From Rhodopila globiformis (GTDB taxonomy: Bacteria; Pseudomonadota; Alphaproteobacteria; Acetobacterales; Acetobacteraceae): a DNA stretch of 54,043 nucleotides. Below the pieces are notes generated by a model. It was not told where the DNA came from and did not search any database. It saw only the letters and a program-made list of their open reading frames with translations. The position numbers and the translations under genes are program-made. Location of the stretch: positions 1 through 54,043 of the forward strand of contig NZ_NHRY01000248.1 of the NCBI RefSeq assembly GCF_002937115.1, written 5' to 3'. Positions 8,686 through 17,611 of the stretch are shown here, piece after piece. Position 1 is the stretch's first letter; every line of letters starts with the position of its first letter.

Positions 8686-10652
8686 GGGAACAGCACGCCC
8701 AGCGCCGCCATGACCAGCGCCACCAGGCCGATTGCGGCGGTCACCGCCTGGCCAAGGTGTCCGGCCTCGGCCAGGCGCATGCCGTCGCTGACGACGATGG
8801 CGGCCAGCTCGGCATCGATCACCGCCCGTTCCGTCGCCGCCTGCTCGGCGCCCAGCCGATCGGCGGCGCGGCCGGCGGGATCATCCAGCAGCGCCAGCAG
8901 CCGCCCCAGATAGCCGTCCTCCGCCAGCGCCTCGAGCCGCGTCATCAGCGCGGCGCGCTGCGGCCGGTTGCGCCATTGCTCCACCGCCGGCCGCAGCCGT
9001 TCCACCGCCCATTTCGCCAGCCCCGGCATCGGCTGGGGGTAGTACCGGCTTTGCAGGTCCCTCAGCAATGCCAGCTCCCGGTCGCGGATCGCGGCGTCGT
9101 CGACCTTCGCCAGCAGCGCATTCACCTCCACCTCGGTCCGCCGATCGGCGCGGGCGGCGATGAAGGAGGCGAGCTCGACATCGACCAGCCGGCCCCGGGT
9201 GCTCTCCGCCGTGCGTTCCAGGAAGCGTATCAGATCGGCCATGGTGACGATCCAGGCGGCGGCCATGCCGGCGCCGCGGCACGGCAGCAGCGGATTCAGC
9301 GTGTAGAACACGCGCAGGAACCCGCCCGCTCCGTCGGATTGCAGGTATTGCTGCGCGGCCGCCACCTCGAAGGACATGGCAACCGTCTCGACGCGGCTGG
9401 CGCGGTGGGTGGCGAGCGTCCAGTCGTGGATGATGGCATCGACCAGCAGTTCCTCGGCCAGCGCCATCAGGGCGCCCCGGGTCGCGACCGCCTCCGCCAC
9501 CAGGGTGGCCAGCGCGTCGGGCCACAGGGCGATCCCGCGCCAGCACAGCGGCATGCGCGGATTGATCGTGCCGATGGCCCGCATCAGCATGATCGCGTCA
9601 GCCTGCAGCGCCAGCGCGGGATCCGTCACCCGGTTGCGCACCACCTCCTCGACATCAGCCGCCAGGGTGGCGTCGCCCATGCCGCGGCGGAGCCAGTGCG
9701 TCACCGTGCCGGCGCGCAGCGCCTGGATCGCCTTCTTGTCGTCCCTGAGCAGCGCATAGCCCAGGGTGCGGGCGTCATAGACCGCGATGTCGCCCAGCAT
9801 CAGCGGCCGCTGGCTGCGGCGGGCCGGCCGGGCGGCCACGCGCCGCGCCCGGGCATTGGCGGGGTCCAGCAGCAGGCTCGGCGGCGGCCGGTGATCGGGG
9901 TCTTCGGCCAGCATCCCGCGCACCAGGTCGGTGATGAACCCGGACATAGCGGTGTCACGCGCCAGGGCAGTGAAGCTGCCCAGGTCCAGCTTCCAGCGGA
10001 TCAGCGCGGCATCATCCAGGTTGGCCAGCGGAATGCGCCCGCCGGCGAGGACCAGCAGCAGCACGCCGAGCGAATACACGTCCTCGGCGATCGAGCCGTC
10101 GCCGCGCCCGGCCGGCTGGCACATCGCCTGGTAGGGCGACTCGAACAACACCGGCTGGTGCAGCGCCGGCGGCGCCGCCCAGGCCGCGCCCAGCGTCACC
10201 GGCTGTCCCGGCGCGGCCTGGAACACGTTGTTCAGCCGGATCGCCCGGTGCGTCAGCCCGCGGCCCTGCAGCGTGTCCAGCACCCGCGCCACCGGCCGCA
10301 GCACGAGATCGAGCAGCGCGGCTTCCGGCCAGGCGGTCAGCGCGGCCGACAGCGGCGGCCCCGGCGGCGGGGTGCAGATGATGTAGTAGCCCTCGCCCTT
10401 CCCGCCCGGCGCGGACGCCACGCCGTGCGCCAGCGGCGTCATGAGGTTGTCAATCGGCTCGTCCAGCGCCAGCAGCGGCTTGACCCGCGGCGGCGCATCC
10501 CGCGACACCGCCAGCGCCACCCGCCTGAGCGCGACCGCCTGCCGATCGGCCGCGAGGAAGGCGGGCACGCCACCGCCGGCGTCCGGCAGGGGATGAGCGG
10601 CATCGACGGCGAACCGGCCGGCAATCAACGCACTTTCGGAGTCATCAGCCAT
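8682..10652 (-). CDS. Protein-kinase-like membrane protein, probably a pseudokinase
   Basis: This is a 656-residue protein. The first 300 residues follow a Ser/Thr kinase fold: HRAIRLNN at 135-142 is where HRDxxxxN is expected, and DVYSLGVLLLVLAGG at 191-205 is the normal subdomain IX. The catalytic Asp of HRD is Ala, no DFG is visible (GAAWA at about 155), and the VAIK lysine position reads as Arg. Catalysis therefore looks impossible by the usual mechanism. A long helical region follows (about 300-630) and a C-terminal membrane helix ends the protein (LVALVMAALGVLF). It overlaps the next gene by ATGA. A scaffolding or sensing role is inference. Confidence 0.65.
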   Translation of the reverse strand: MADDSESALIAGRFAVDAAHPLPDAGGGVPAFLAADRQAVALRRVALAVSRDAPPRVKPLLALDEPIDNLMTPLAHGVASAPGGKGEGYYIICTPPPGPPLSAALTAWPEAALLDLVLRPVARVLDTLQGRGLTHRAIRLNNVFQAAPGQPVTLGAAWAAPPALHQPVLFESPYQAMCQPAGRGDGSIAEDVYSLGVLLLVLAGGRIPLANLDDAALIRWKLDLGSFTALARDTAMSGFITDLVRGMLAEDPDHRPPPSLLLDPANARARRVAARPARRSQRPLMLGDIAVYDARTLGYALLRDDKKAIQALRAGTVTHWLRRGMGDATLAADVEEVVRNRVTDPALALQADAIMLMRAIGTINPRMPLCWRGIALWPDALATLVAEAVATRGALMALAEELLVDAIIHDWTLATHRASRVETVAMSFEVAAAQQYLQSDGAGGFLRVFYTLNPLLPCRGAGMAAAWIVTMADLIRFLERTAESTRGRLVDVELASFIAARADRRTEVEVNALLAKVDDAAIRDRELALLRDLQSRYYPQPMPGLAKWAVERLRPAVEQWRNRPQRAALMTRLEALAEDGYLGRLLALLDDPAGRAADRLGAEQAATERAVIDAELAAIVVSDGMRLAEAGHLGQAVTAAIGLVALVMAALGVLFP

Positions 10653-10755
10653 CAGGGCGAACCGTTCGGTCGGATCGCGTCAGTCTACCGGCGGAAAAGT
10701 TGATCGAAGGTTAACGCCCCGGCGCCTCATCAGGCGCGGGTTGCAGGCATCCCCG

Positions 10756-11013
10756 TCAGTACGATCGGCGACGGGCCATCGCGTGGTAGAGCCAGAGCAC
10801 GACCACCGAGCCGATGACGGCGACGATCAGGCTGTAGATGTTCAGGCCGGTGACTCCGGCGGCGCCGAAGAAGCTGAATATCACGCCGCCGACGATGGCG
10901 CCGACAATGCCCAGCACGATGTCCAGGACCATGCCCTGGCCGGTCTTGTTGACGATCTTGCTGCCGATGAATCCGGCGATCAGGCCGAGAATGATCCACC
11001 CCAGGACTGACAT
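10756..11013 (-). CDS. GlsB/YeaQ/YmgE family stress-response membrane protein
   Basis: This 85-residue protein has three hydrophobic helices rich in Gly (GWIILGLIAGFIGSKIVNK, then VLDIVLGIVGAIVGG, then IYSLIVAVIGSVVVLWLYH). This is the classic layout of the transglycosylase-associated/GlsB family, usually stress-induced and of unknown mechanism. The start at 11013 has AAGGA eight bases upstream. The gene stands alone. Confidence 0.85.
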   Translation of the reverse strand: MSVLGWIILGLIAGFIGSKIVNKTGQGMVLDIVLGIVGAIVGGVIFSFFGAAGVTGLNIYSLIVAVIGSVVVLWLYHAMARRRSY

Positions 11014-11168
11014 GGTTCTGGTCCTTATACGGAATGTACTCGCAGCGAACATAGCAGATTGAATTGCATTACAGTGTCAGTCGAATTCTCATATTCCGGT
11101 GATGCTATTTCTATTGCCGGGAGAACTCTCTAATCGAGTGGCGACTTTTCAGGAACAAGGAGGCATCG

Positions 11169-11627
11169 ATGGGACTGTTTGACGACGCCGTTCCTGGCGG
11201 CAACATCACCAAGCCCCTGCTGGTTGCTCTCGGCGCGCTGCTGGTCGGCAAGATGATGAGCGGCGGAAGCAGCGCCGAGGCGCCGGCGCCTCAGCCCGGG
11301 CCGGCGCCCGGCGCGTCCCCGGGGGCGCCGCAGGGTGGCCTGTTCGGCGGACTCGGCGGCCTGCTGGACCGGTTGTCCAATGCCGGGCTCGGACCGACGG
11401 TCAATTCCTGGGTGGGTACCGGGCAGAACGCGCCGATCCAGCCGGACCAGCTGCAGACTGCGCTCGGCCAGACGACGATCTCCGACCTTGCGCGCAACGC
11501 CGGCATGACCGAGCAGGAATTGCTGGCCCAGTTGTCGCGCGCCCTTCCCGGGGTGGTCGACCGGCTGACGCCGGGCGGACGCATGCCGAGCCAGTCGGAA
11601 GTCCACTCGGTGTGGAACCAGGCGTAG
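11169..11627 (+). CDS. YidB-like (DUF937) protein
   Basis: This 152-residue protein matches the YidB pattern: an N-terminal MGLFDDAV, a low-complexity Pro/Ala linker (about 35-60), a Gly-rich GGLFGGLGGLLDRL, and then NSWVGTGQNAPIQPDQLQTA and LPGVVDRLTPGGRMP. Family function is unknown. A Shine-Dalgarno sequence (AAGGAGG) lies just upstream of the ATG. Confidence 0.82.
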   Translation: MGLFDDAVPGGNITKPLLVALGALLVGKMMSGGSSAEAPAPQPGPAPGASPGAPQGGLFGGLGGLLDRLSNAGLGPTVNSWVGTGQNAPIQPDQLQTALGQTTISDLARNAGMTEQELLAQLSRALPGVVDRLTPGGRMPSQSEVHSVWNQA

Positions 11628-11928
11628 CAGGACGCCGGCGGCGCGCCTTACCCGGATGATCCGCCGGTGGCGCTGCCGGTTGTCATGTGGGAGTTTCCCG
11701 ATGCGGAACGCCATCAGGTTCCGGGCGTGGATTTTCGTATAACGCCGCAACGGATAACAGCGAGTTAATGTGACCCGGACCGCGCGGTGCGCAACCATGG
11801 CCGTGGTTGCGCACCTGACTTGTCGTCGAGTCGAAACCGCAGAAACCGGCTGATACCAACTTTCACCGAACCCCATGACGCGGTTCGGTCCAATCGGCGA
11901 CCCGGACCCAACACATGAGGTTCGAGCG
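11628..11928. other. Intergenic region with no recognised element
   Basis: About 300 bases separate the YidB-like gene from the next gene. I see no repeat, hairpin with T-tract or promoter that I would defend. Confidence 0.4.
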
Positions 11929-12708
11929 ATGCTGTCCGCATTCGATGCCGACTTGGCCGGCAAGATCAAGGACGTACTGAAGCTGGAACATCCGTCGATC
12001 CGCTCGCAGCACAGCGACGAGGCGATCGCGGCAGGACTTGGATTCCGGACCTATAACGGCCTGCGGGCGGCTCTCGACACCGCCGCCGTGGCCTGCGATC
12101 CCGTTCCCAACATCCCCGGAACGGTTTGTCGTCGTATTGATGACGATGCGTTCAGGCGCCGCGTCCAGACGCTGGCGGGCATCGACCTCCCGCCGGGCGC
12201 TTTCCTCGAGGCCGTACTTCGTGCCTGCCCTGCCGTGGCCTGCGGAGAGGATGCCCACGAGCGCATGCTTGTCGCCATCGCCCATGGTGTGTCCGCGAAC
12301 TACATTCGCAGAATCCTGGGCGGCCGTTATCATCCGGTCATCGGCGTGATCGAGTTCATCCGCTTTCATCATGACGCCGATTGCCCCGTGAGCTGGAACA
12401 ACGGCGTCGCCGCGAACCTTGTCTTCCACAATACCGACAACAAGCTCTTCAGCCCGATATCAGGTTCTTCCGAGAAACATGTCAACCAGATGCGGATTGA
12501 CGACAAGGACCTGCTGCTTCCGCTGTATCGTCGCGAGCTTGCCGCCATGTCCCGCCTGGCTCGTGAAGCCGCGCATGCGATTGCAGGCGATCTGTCGCGG
12601 CTGCCTGAGTGCGGGCGACTGCTCGAGACGTCATGGGGCACACGGTATGCCGTTGAGGTCGCGATGCCGTGCTGTGACGTCAAGCGACGGGCGTATGGCG
12701 CCAGATAG
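11929..12708 (+). CDS. Hypothetical protein with HQHGF-like N-terminal motif
   Basis: This is a 259-residue protein of unknown function. Residues 14-45 (HPSIRSQHSDEAIAAGLGFR, then TYNGLRAAL) resemble a short motif, 'hopeful recognition of a substrate protein-like' LxxSHxxExxAxxxGFxxW, found at the start of several small or plasmid-borne proteins. The rest has no motif that I recognise. ATG 11929 is chosen over 11875 because GAGG sits eight bases upstream. Base composition is slightly less GC-rich than the flanks. Confidence 0.5.
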   Translation: MLSAFDADLAGKIKDVLKLEHPSIRSQHSDEAIAAGLGFRTYNGLRAALDTAAVACDPVPNIPGTVCRRIDDDAFRRRVQTLAGIDLPPGAFLEAVLRACPAVACGEDAHERMLVAIAHGVSANYIRRILGGRYHPVIGVIEFIRFHHDADCPVSWNNGVAANLVFHNTDNKLFSPISGSSEKHVNQMRIDDKDLLLPLYRRELAAMSRLAREAAHAIAGDLSRLPECGRLLETSWGTRYAVEVAMPCCDVKRRAYGAR

Positions 12709-12734
12709 CGAGGCGTAGACATGACGTTTCTGTG

Positions 12735-12890
12735 CCGTCATGGCGGGCGCGTGTCCATACGCATCAGGATACGCATCTGGATAAGACGGACCTGAAGCAG
12801 GACCTGCCGCCGCGGCCTTTCTCTCACCGTCATGGCCGGGCGTCTCCCTACGGGATGCACACATCCCGGAAACGAGTCGGAAATGACCGT
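12735..12890. repeat. Two half-units of the palindromic repeat family
   Basis: CCGTCATGGCGGGCGCGTGTCC starts at 12735 and CCGTCATGGCCGGGCGTC starts at 12827. Neither has a mirrored right arm nearby. The second continues TACGGGATGCACACATCCCG, a tail also seen near 42110 and 53355. Confidence 0.6.
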
Positions 12891-12919
12891 AAAATCAAGT
12901 GCTTGCCTCACGGCCGAGA

Positions 12920-13023
12920 GCGTTCCCCCATCGTCATGGCCCGGCTTGTCCGGGCCACCTATTCCAGCACGTGTGCCGCGACAGGTGGCCCGGACAAGCC
13001 GGGCCATGACGATGGGGGAACGC
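12920..13023. repeat. Palindromic repeat type A with 41-bp perfect arms
   Basis: The arms 12920-12960 and 12983-13023 are perfect reverse complements. The core is ATGGCCCGGCTTGTCCGGGC, and the 22-base loop begins ATTCCAGCAC. Related copies are at 35604-35682 and 44541-44620. Confidence 0.9.
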
Positions 13024-13058
13024 AGCGGCGGACCGTTTCCGAGATGTGTGCATTGCGT

Positions 13059-13132
13059 AGGGCGTCTCCCGGCCATCTGCGCTGCGACGGCGGGGGGTGG
13101 ATGGCCGGGACACGCCCGGCCATGACGGTGGG
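13059..13132. repeat. Palindromic repeat type B
   Basis: GGGCGTCTCCCGGCCATC is mirrored by GATGGCCGGGACACGCCC, then CGGCCATGACGGTGGG. It lies 70 bases from the 3' end of purA. Confidence 0.75.
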
Positions 13133-13203
13133 CGACGCCCCCGCTCCGCCAGCCCCTCGTCCTGGCAGCTTGGGGGCGTGTCCGGACGAGACCGGGCGCC
13201 AGA

Positions 13204-14493
13204 TTATCCCTCGAACGGGTCCTTCACCATGATGGTGTCGTCGCGTTCCGGGCTGGTGGACAGCAGCGTCACCGGCGCCTCCACCAATTCCTCGATCCGC
13301 CGCACATACTTCACCGCCTGCGCCGGCAGATCGGCCCAGGAGCGGGCGCCGCGGGACGAGCCGGACCAGCCTTCCATCACCTCGTATTCCGGCACCGCCG
13401 CCGCCTGCGCGCCCGGCGCGGCCGGCAGATGCCGGAACAACTGGCCGTTGATACGATAGCCGGTGCAGATCTTCAGCTCGGGCAGCCCGTCCAGCACGTC
13501 CAGCTTGGTCAGCGCCAGGCCCTGCACGCCGCCCACCTTGATCGCCTGCCGCACCAGCGCGGCGTCGAACCAGCCGCAGCGGCGCGGCCGCCCGGTGACG
13601 GTGCCGAACTCGAACCCGCGCTCGCCCAGCGCGCGGCCGGTGGCGTCATGCAGTTCGGTCGGGAACGGACCGGAGCCGACGCGGGTGGTGTAGGCCTTGG
13701 CGATGCCCAGCACGAATCCCACCGCCCCGGGCCCGACGCCGGAGCCGGACGCCGCGGTGGCGGCGACGGTATTCGACGACGTAACGAACGGATAGGTACC
13801 GTGATCGACGTCCAGCATCACCGCCTGCGCGCCCTCGAACAGGATGCGCGAGCCACCGCGGCGCAGTTCGTCCAGCCGCTCCCACACCGGTTCGGCGTAC
13901 GGCAGGATCTGCGGCGCCAGCTTCAGCAGGCCGTCGAACAGTTCTTCCTTGTTGAAGGTGGCGACGCCGAAGCCTTGCAGCAGCGTGTTGTGGTGCAGCA
14001 GCAGCTCGTCCAGCTTGGCCGACAGCGTGGCCGGCTCGGCGAGGTCGCCGACGCGGATGGCGCGGCGGGCGACCTTGTCCTCATAGGCCGGGCCGATGCC
14101 GCGGCCGGTGGTGCCGATCTTCGTGGCGCCGCGGGCTTCCTCGCGGGCTTTGTCCAGCGCGGGGTGCAGCGGCAGGATCAGCACCGCGTTCTCGGCGATG
14201 CGCAGCGTCTCCGGCGTGACGGTCAGGCCCTGCGCCCGCACGCGGCCGATCTCGGCCAGCAGGGCGTTGGGATCGACCACCACACCGTTGCCGATGATTC
14301 CCAGCTTGCCGCGCACCAGCCCGGACGGCAGCAGCGACAGCTTGTAGGTCTGGCCGCCGACGACCAGGGTGTGGCCGGCGTTGTGCCCCCCCTGGAACCG
14401 CACGACCACGTCGGCCCGGCTGGCCAGCCAGTCAACGACTTTCCCTTTGCCTTCGTCGCCCCATTGGGCGCCGATAACGGCGACATTGGCCAT
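13204..14493 (-). CDS. purA: Adenylosuccinate synthetase
   Basis: This 429-residue GTP-dependent enzyme joins IMP and aspartate, the first committed step of AMP synthesis. It starts [20 protein letters not shown] with the P-loop GDEGKGK at 12-18. GGHNAGHT and [14 protein letters not shown] are conserved IMP-binding segments. The length is normal for the family. It lies five bases downstream of hisZ on the same strand, a common alphaproteobacterial arrangement. Confidence 0.96.
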   Translation of the reverse strand: MANVAVIGAQWGDEGKGKVVDWLASRADVVVRFQGGHNAGHTLVVGGQTYKLSLLPSGLVRGKLGIIGNGVVVDPNALLAEIGRVRAQGLTVTPETLRIAENAVLILPLHPALDKAREEARGATKIGTTGRGIGPAYEDKVARRAIRVGDLAEPATLSAKLDELLLHHNTLLQGFGVATFNKEELFDGLLKLAPQILPYAEPVWERLDELRRGGSRILFEGAQAVMLDVDHGTYPFVTSSNTVAATAASGSGVGPGAVGFVLGIAKAYTTRVGSGPFPTELHDATGRALGERGFEFGTVTGRPRRCGWFDAALVRQAIKVGGVQGLALTKLDVLDGLPELKICTGYRINGQLFRHLPAAPGAQAAAVPEYEVMEGWSGSSRGARSWADLPAQAVKYVRRIEELVEAPVTLLSTSPERDDTIMVKDPFEG

Positions 14494-14498
14494 GATGT

Positions 14499-15650
14499 TC
14501 AGCCCTCGGTGAGAAGCGCCGCTTGTCCGGCGCGCAGGATATGGGTGCAGTCAAGCCGCCTGGCTTCGGCGGCATCGTCGGGAACCGGCGCCAGGGCGGC
14601 GACGGTGGCATAGCCGGCGACGCGCATCCCGGCCGCCACGCCGCGATCGGTGCCGAACGGCACGAACAGGCGCGGCCTTGCCTGGCGCGGCGGCGCCGCC
14701 CGCAGGATCGCGTCCGGGTACAGGGTCAGGCCGGTGGCGGGCTCGCTGTCGCCGCAGATATAGCGGCCGCCGCGGCCTAGTTCCTCGTGCCGGCCGGGCG
14801 CATAGACGGTGACCGAGACGCCGGTTTCGTAGCGGAAGCCGCGGAATTCCACCGGATCGATGGTCAGGCGCAGCGCCGGGGCGGCGGCGCGGATGGCGGC
14901 GACGGTGTCGGACACGCGCCGGGCCAGCACGCCGGCATGGTTGGGCAGCTTGGCCGCCGCCAGCGCCTCCAGCGCGCGGTCCGCCGCGCCGGCGGCCAGC
15001 AGCAGGTCGGTCAGCACCGGCGCCAGCGCGCCGCCATGCCGGGCGACCGCGGCGGCATCCTTGCGATCCAGCGCCCGGGCCAGCGCCGCCCGATCGGCCG
15101 CGCCGAGGCCCGACTCGTCCAGCAGCGAGGGCACCAGCGTCGGCAGCGTCAGGTCGAAACTGGCGCGGGTCAGGCCGACGGCATCCAGCGCCTCGGCGGC
15201 AACCAGGATGGTTTCGGCGTCGGCTCCCGGGCTGTCGTAGCCGATGAGCTCCACCCCCGCCTGCGCCACCTGGCGATGCGGCGCGAGCTGGGTGCCGCGC
15301 ACGCGCAGGCACTGGCCGGCATAGGACAGGCGCAGCGGGCGCGGCGCGGCGCCGAGCCGCGTGGTGGCGATGCGCGCCACCTGCGGCGTGGTGTCGGCGC
15401 GCAGCCCCATCATGCGGTGGCTGTCCGGGTCCATGATGCGGAAGGTCTGATCCGCCACCGCGGCGCCGGACTTGGCGAGCAAGCTGTCCTCGAACTCCAG
15501 CAGCGGCGGCTTGACGCGCTGATAGCCGTGCGCGGCGAACACGGTCATCAGGGCTTCGACGGCGGAGGCTTCCGTCTCCGCGTCGGGGGGCAGCAGGTCG
15601 CGCAGGCCGGCGGGCAGCAGCGCCGGGTTGGGCGGAAGGTCATCGGTCAT
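14499..15650 (-). CDS. hisZ: ATP phosphoribosyltransferase regulatory subunit
   Basis: This 383-residue class II aaRS-like HisRS paralogue is the regulatory partner of short HisG in the first step of histidine synthesis. Visible segments are [20 protein letters not shown] near the start, [11 protein letters not shown], the motif 2-like [14 protein letters not shown], and RFRGF-like strands late. The C-terminal anticodon-binding domain of HisRS is absent, as expected. It is in an operon with purA. A partial decayed copy lies at 17157-17445. Confidence 0.92.
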   Translation of the reverse strand: MTDDLPPNPALLPAGLRDLLPPDAETEASAVEALMTVFAAHGYQRVKPPLLEFEDSLLAKSGAAVADQTFRIMDPDSHRMMGLRADTTPQVARIATTRLGAAPRPLRLSYAGQCLRVRGTQLAPHRQVAQAGVELIGYDSPGADAETILVAAEALDAVGLTRASFDLTLPTLVPSLLDESGLGAADRAALARALDRKDAAAVARHGGALAPVLTDLLLAAGAADRALEALAAAKLPNHAGVLARRVSDTVAAIRAAAPALRLTIDPVEFRGFRYETGVSVTVYAPGRHEELGRGGRYICGDSEPATGLTLYPDAILRAAPPRQARPRLFVPFGTDRGVAAGMRVAGYATVAALAPVPDDAAEARRLDCTHILRAGQAALLTEG

Positions 15651-15706
15651 GGCGGGCGTCAGCTACCAGCAAATGGGCGGAGGGGAAACACCTGTTCGAT
15701 TGCAGG
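15440..15706. repeat. Direct repeat, left copy (hisZ 5' end and leader)
   Basis: This segment, covering hisZ codons 1 to about 70 and 56 bases upstream, recurs with a few percent mismatch at 17235-17502 in the same orientation. Both copies include the upstream stretch CAGCTACCAGCAAATGGG. The two copies bracket the toxin-antitoxin pair. Confidence 0.85.
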
Positions 15707-15909
15707 TGGGGTTGATGCCGACGGCATGAACCGAACCGGGGCCCGGCGGTTCCAGGCCAGCGCCGGGACGGAGCCGATTGGCGTCGATGAAGCCCGGAAG
15801 CAGCGGCCAATTGCGCCCCGGGGCGTGAACCGATCCGCATCGGCGGGGTCCGAGTGCGGGCAGCGGAAGTCGGGCAATGGCGACAGCCGGTTTCATGCTC
15901 CACTGCCTC

Positions 15910-15938
15910 TTGTCATTTTGCTCCTTTGCGCATATAAA
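15910..15938 (+). promoter_or_regulatory. Sigma-70 promoter of the antitoxin-toxin operon
   Basis: TTGTCA (15910-15915), a 17-base spacer and TATAAA (15933-15938) make a near-consensus promoter. The leader to the antitoxin ATG is only about 15 bases. Confidence 0.7.
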
Positions 15939-15954
15939 TTGCTCAAAGGAGCAA
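15918..15954. promoter_or_regulatory. Inverted-repeat operator overlapping the toxin-antitoxin promoter
   Basis: TTGCTCCTTTG (15918-15928) is a perfect 11-bp mirror of CAAAGGAGCAA (15944-15954), centred on the -10. A nested second dyad, TTGCTC-AAAG-GAGCAA, occupies 15939-15954 and includes the Shine-Dalgarno AAAGGAG. Autorepression by the antitoxin is expected for this family (inference). Confidence 0.65.
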
Positions 15955-15959
15955 TTACA

Positions 15960-16448
15960 ATGACTCACCCGCGATTATCGGCGCGAGAGGTATCCCATGC
16001 GGCCAAACGCCAGCCTGCCGAACTCTCCTATCTTGGGGTGTACCGCGCGTCGCCCCTCGAGCGCATCGCCATGATCAAGCACGGCGTCCCTGCTGCCGAG
16101 GCGAAGCGGATCATCGCCGATCTGGCGATCGGACAGGGTGCCGCGCTCAAGGCGCTGAACCTTTCCACGGCCACTGTCAACAAGAAGGCCAAGCAGGCGC
16201 ACACCCTTTCCCCCGCCGAAAGCGAGCGCGTCATCGGCATCGCCCGGCTGGTGGGGCAACTGGAAGCGATGATCGGGGAGTCCGGCAATCCGGAAGGCTT
16301 CGACGCGGCATCCTGGATGTCGCGCTGGCTGCAGGAACCTCTGCCGTCGCTCGGCGGCACGCGGCCCATCGACCTGATGGACACCATGGAGGGGCAGGCG
16401 CTTGTGTCCACCGCGCTCGCGCAGATGCAGGGTGGAGCCTACGCTTGA
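15960..16448 (+). CDS. Xre/MbcA/ParS-type antitoxin
   Basis: This 162-residue antitoxin is the partner of a RES toxin. The C-terminal half (SPAESERVIGIARLVGQLEA, then GFDAASWMSRWLQEPLPSLG, then GTRPIDLMDTMEGQALV) is the DUF2384 toxin-binding domain. The N-terminal half carries a Xre-like helix-turn-helix (LATGQGAALKALNLSTATVN region). ATG 15960 has AAAGGAG eight bases upstream. The stop overlaps the toxin start. The frame stays open upstream of 15960, but that part is non-coding. Confidence 0.88.
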   Translation: MTHPRLSAREVSHAAKRQPAELSYLGVYRASPLERIAMIKHGVPAAEAKRIIADLAIGQGAALKALNLSTATVNKKAKQAHTLSPAESERVIGIARLVGQLEAMIGESGNPEGFDAASWMSRWLQEPLPSLGGTRPIDLMDTMEGQALVSTALAQMQGGAYA

Positions 16449-16927
16449 GCCATACCGTCTGGCGCATCGCCACCGATACGCCGGATTTCGAGGCGGATGA
16501 CCTCTCGGGGGAAGGCGCGAAGCGGACGGGGGGACGCTGGAACAGGAAGGGCGTCCCGGTGGTCTATGCATCGGAAACCCGCGCCATGGCCTGCCTGGAG
16601 ACAGTCGTTCACCTGAACGCGGGAGGCCTTCCGCTCAATCGCTATCTCGTGGCCGTGACGATCCCGGACGATGTCTGGGGCGACGCGCAACGCGAAAGCG
16701 CCGCCAGCCTGCCCGTTGGATGGGACGCGGAACCCCCGGGACGGGCCAGCATCGGGTTCGGCACGGATTGGATCCGGTCCGGGCGGTCGGCGGTTCTTGT
16801 CATTCCTTCGGTGATTGTCCTGGAAGAATTCAATGTCCTTGTCAATCCTCAGCATCCTGCCAGTTCGGCCATCACGGCTGCGAAGGTTCGCAGGTGGCTG
16901 TACGATCCGCGGCTGAAGGCTGTGTGA
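16445..16927 (+). CDS. RES-domain toxin
   Basis: This 160-residue RES domain is a NAD+-degrading toxin in characterised relatives (MbcT, ParT). The R-E-S signature residues are visible: RTGGRWNRKG with the Arg, ASETRAMACLETVVH with the Glu, and NPQHPAS with the Ser near the end. It starts with a weak TTG overlapping the antitoxin stop as TTGA, with GGTGGAG seven bases upstream. This would keep toxin below antitoxin. Confidence 0.88.
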   Translation: MSHTVWRIATDTPDFEADDLSGEGAKRTGGRWNRKGVPVVYASETRAMACLETVVHLNAGGLPLNRYLVAVTIPDDVWGDAQRESAASLPVGWDAEPPGRASIGFGTDWIRSGRSAVLVIPSVIVLEEFNVLVNPQHPASSAITAAKVRRWLYDPRLKAV

Positions 16928-17156
16928 AGGCCGGAGGCAGGGTCACGAATGTCGATCCACGATAGGGTCAGTCAGCCTGCCGATCCGGAACGGAACAGGG
17001 CAGCCGCTTCCGGCGGCTTGCACTATTGGTTTGCGATCAGTAACGGCAGAGCACCGTGTGTCTCCTTCGACGGCTGCGCCGCAGGAGTGCCGTGTTCTTC
17101 CGTCGCGGCGTCCACGACAATCGGACGAGTCCCGGCGATGGTGGGCATGCGGCTGG

Positions 17157-17445
17157 CCGCATCCTTGTGATCAAGTGCCGCCCGATCGACCGGGGTGGCC
17201 CGGTTCGTCCAGTAGCGAGGGCACCAGCGTCGGCGGAAGGTCTGGTCCGCCACCGCGGCGCCGGACCTGGCCAGCAGGCTGTCCTCGAACGCCAGCAGCG
17301 GCGGCTTGACGCGCTGGTAGCCATGCGCGGCGAACACAGTCATCAGGGCTTCGACGGCGGAGGCTTCCGTCTCCGCGTCGAGGGGCAGCAGGTCGCGCAG
17401 GCCGGCGGGCAGCAGCGCCGGGTTGGGCGGACGGTCATCGGTCAT
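17157..17445 (-). pseudogene. Decayed partial duplicate of hisZ
   Basis: From ATG 17445 the first 69 codons match hisZ closely ([20 protein letters not shown]). The sequence then jumps, after an internal deletion of roughly 290 bases, to the hisZ segment around 15055-15147 ([16 protein letters not shown] region), now out of frame. Nothing beyond about codon 200 is present, so the product cannot function. Its leader (to 17502) also matches that of hisZ. Confidence 0.85.
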
Positions 17446-17502
17446 GGCTGGCGTCAGCTACCAGCAAATGGGCCGGGGGGGGAAACACCTGTTCGATTGC
17501 AG
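17235..17502. repeat. Direct repeat, right copy (hisZ 5' end and leader)
   Basis: This pairs with 15440-15706 in the same orientation. The mismatches (for example ATAGCC versus GTAGCC) show the duplication is not recent. Confidence 0.85.
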
Positions 17503-17611
17503 GGCATCGCAGACGAACGATCGCGGCAGGGTGTTGAGAGGAGGTAGCCATACCTATCGAAACCCTCAGCCGGTTGATGCCCTTGCTGCTCCTGGCGGTG
17601 TCAAAGTTCGA

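Noticed and set aside
8682-10652. Active Ser/Thr protein kinase
   Set aside because: The HRD Asp, DFG and VAIK lysine are all missing.
12920-13023. Rho-independent terminators at the palindromic repeats
   Set aside because: The stems are too long and lack T-tracts; copies also occur within operons, so they are treated as repeats.
14787-15959. N-terminal extension of the antitoxin frame by about 390 codons
   Set aside because: The extension runs antisense through hisZ and has no protein-like pattern; the promoter and Shine-Dalgarno point to ATG 15960.
17023-17445. A second functional hisZ
   Set aside because: It has only the first 69 codons intact, then an internal deletion and frame change.
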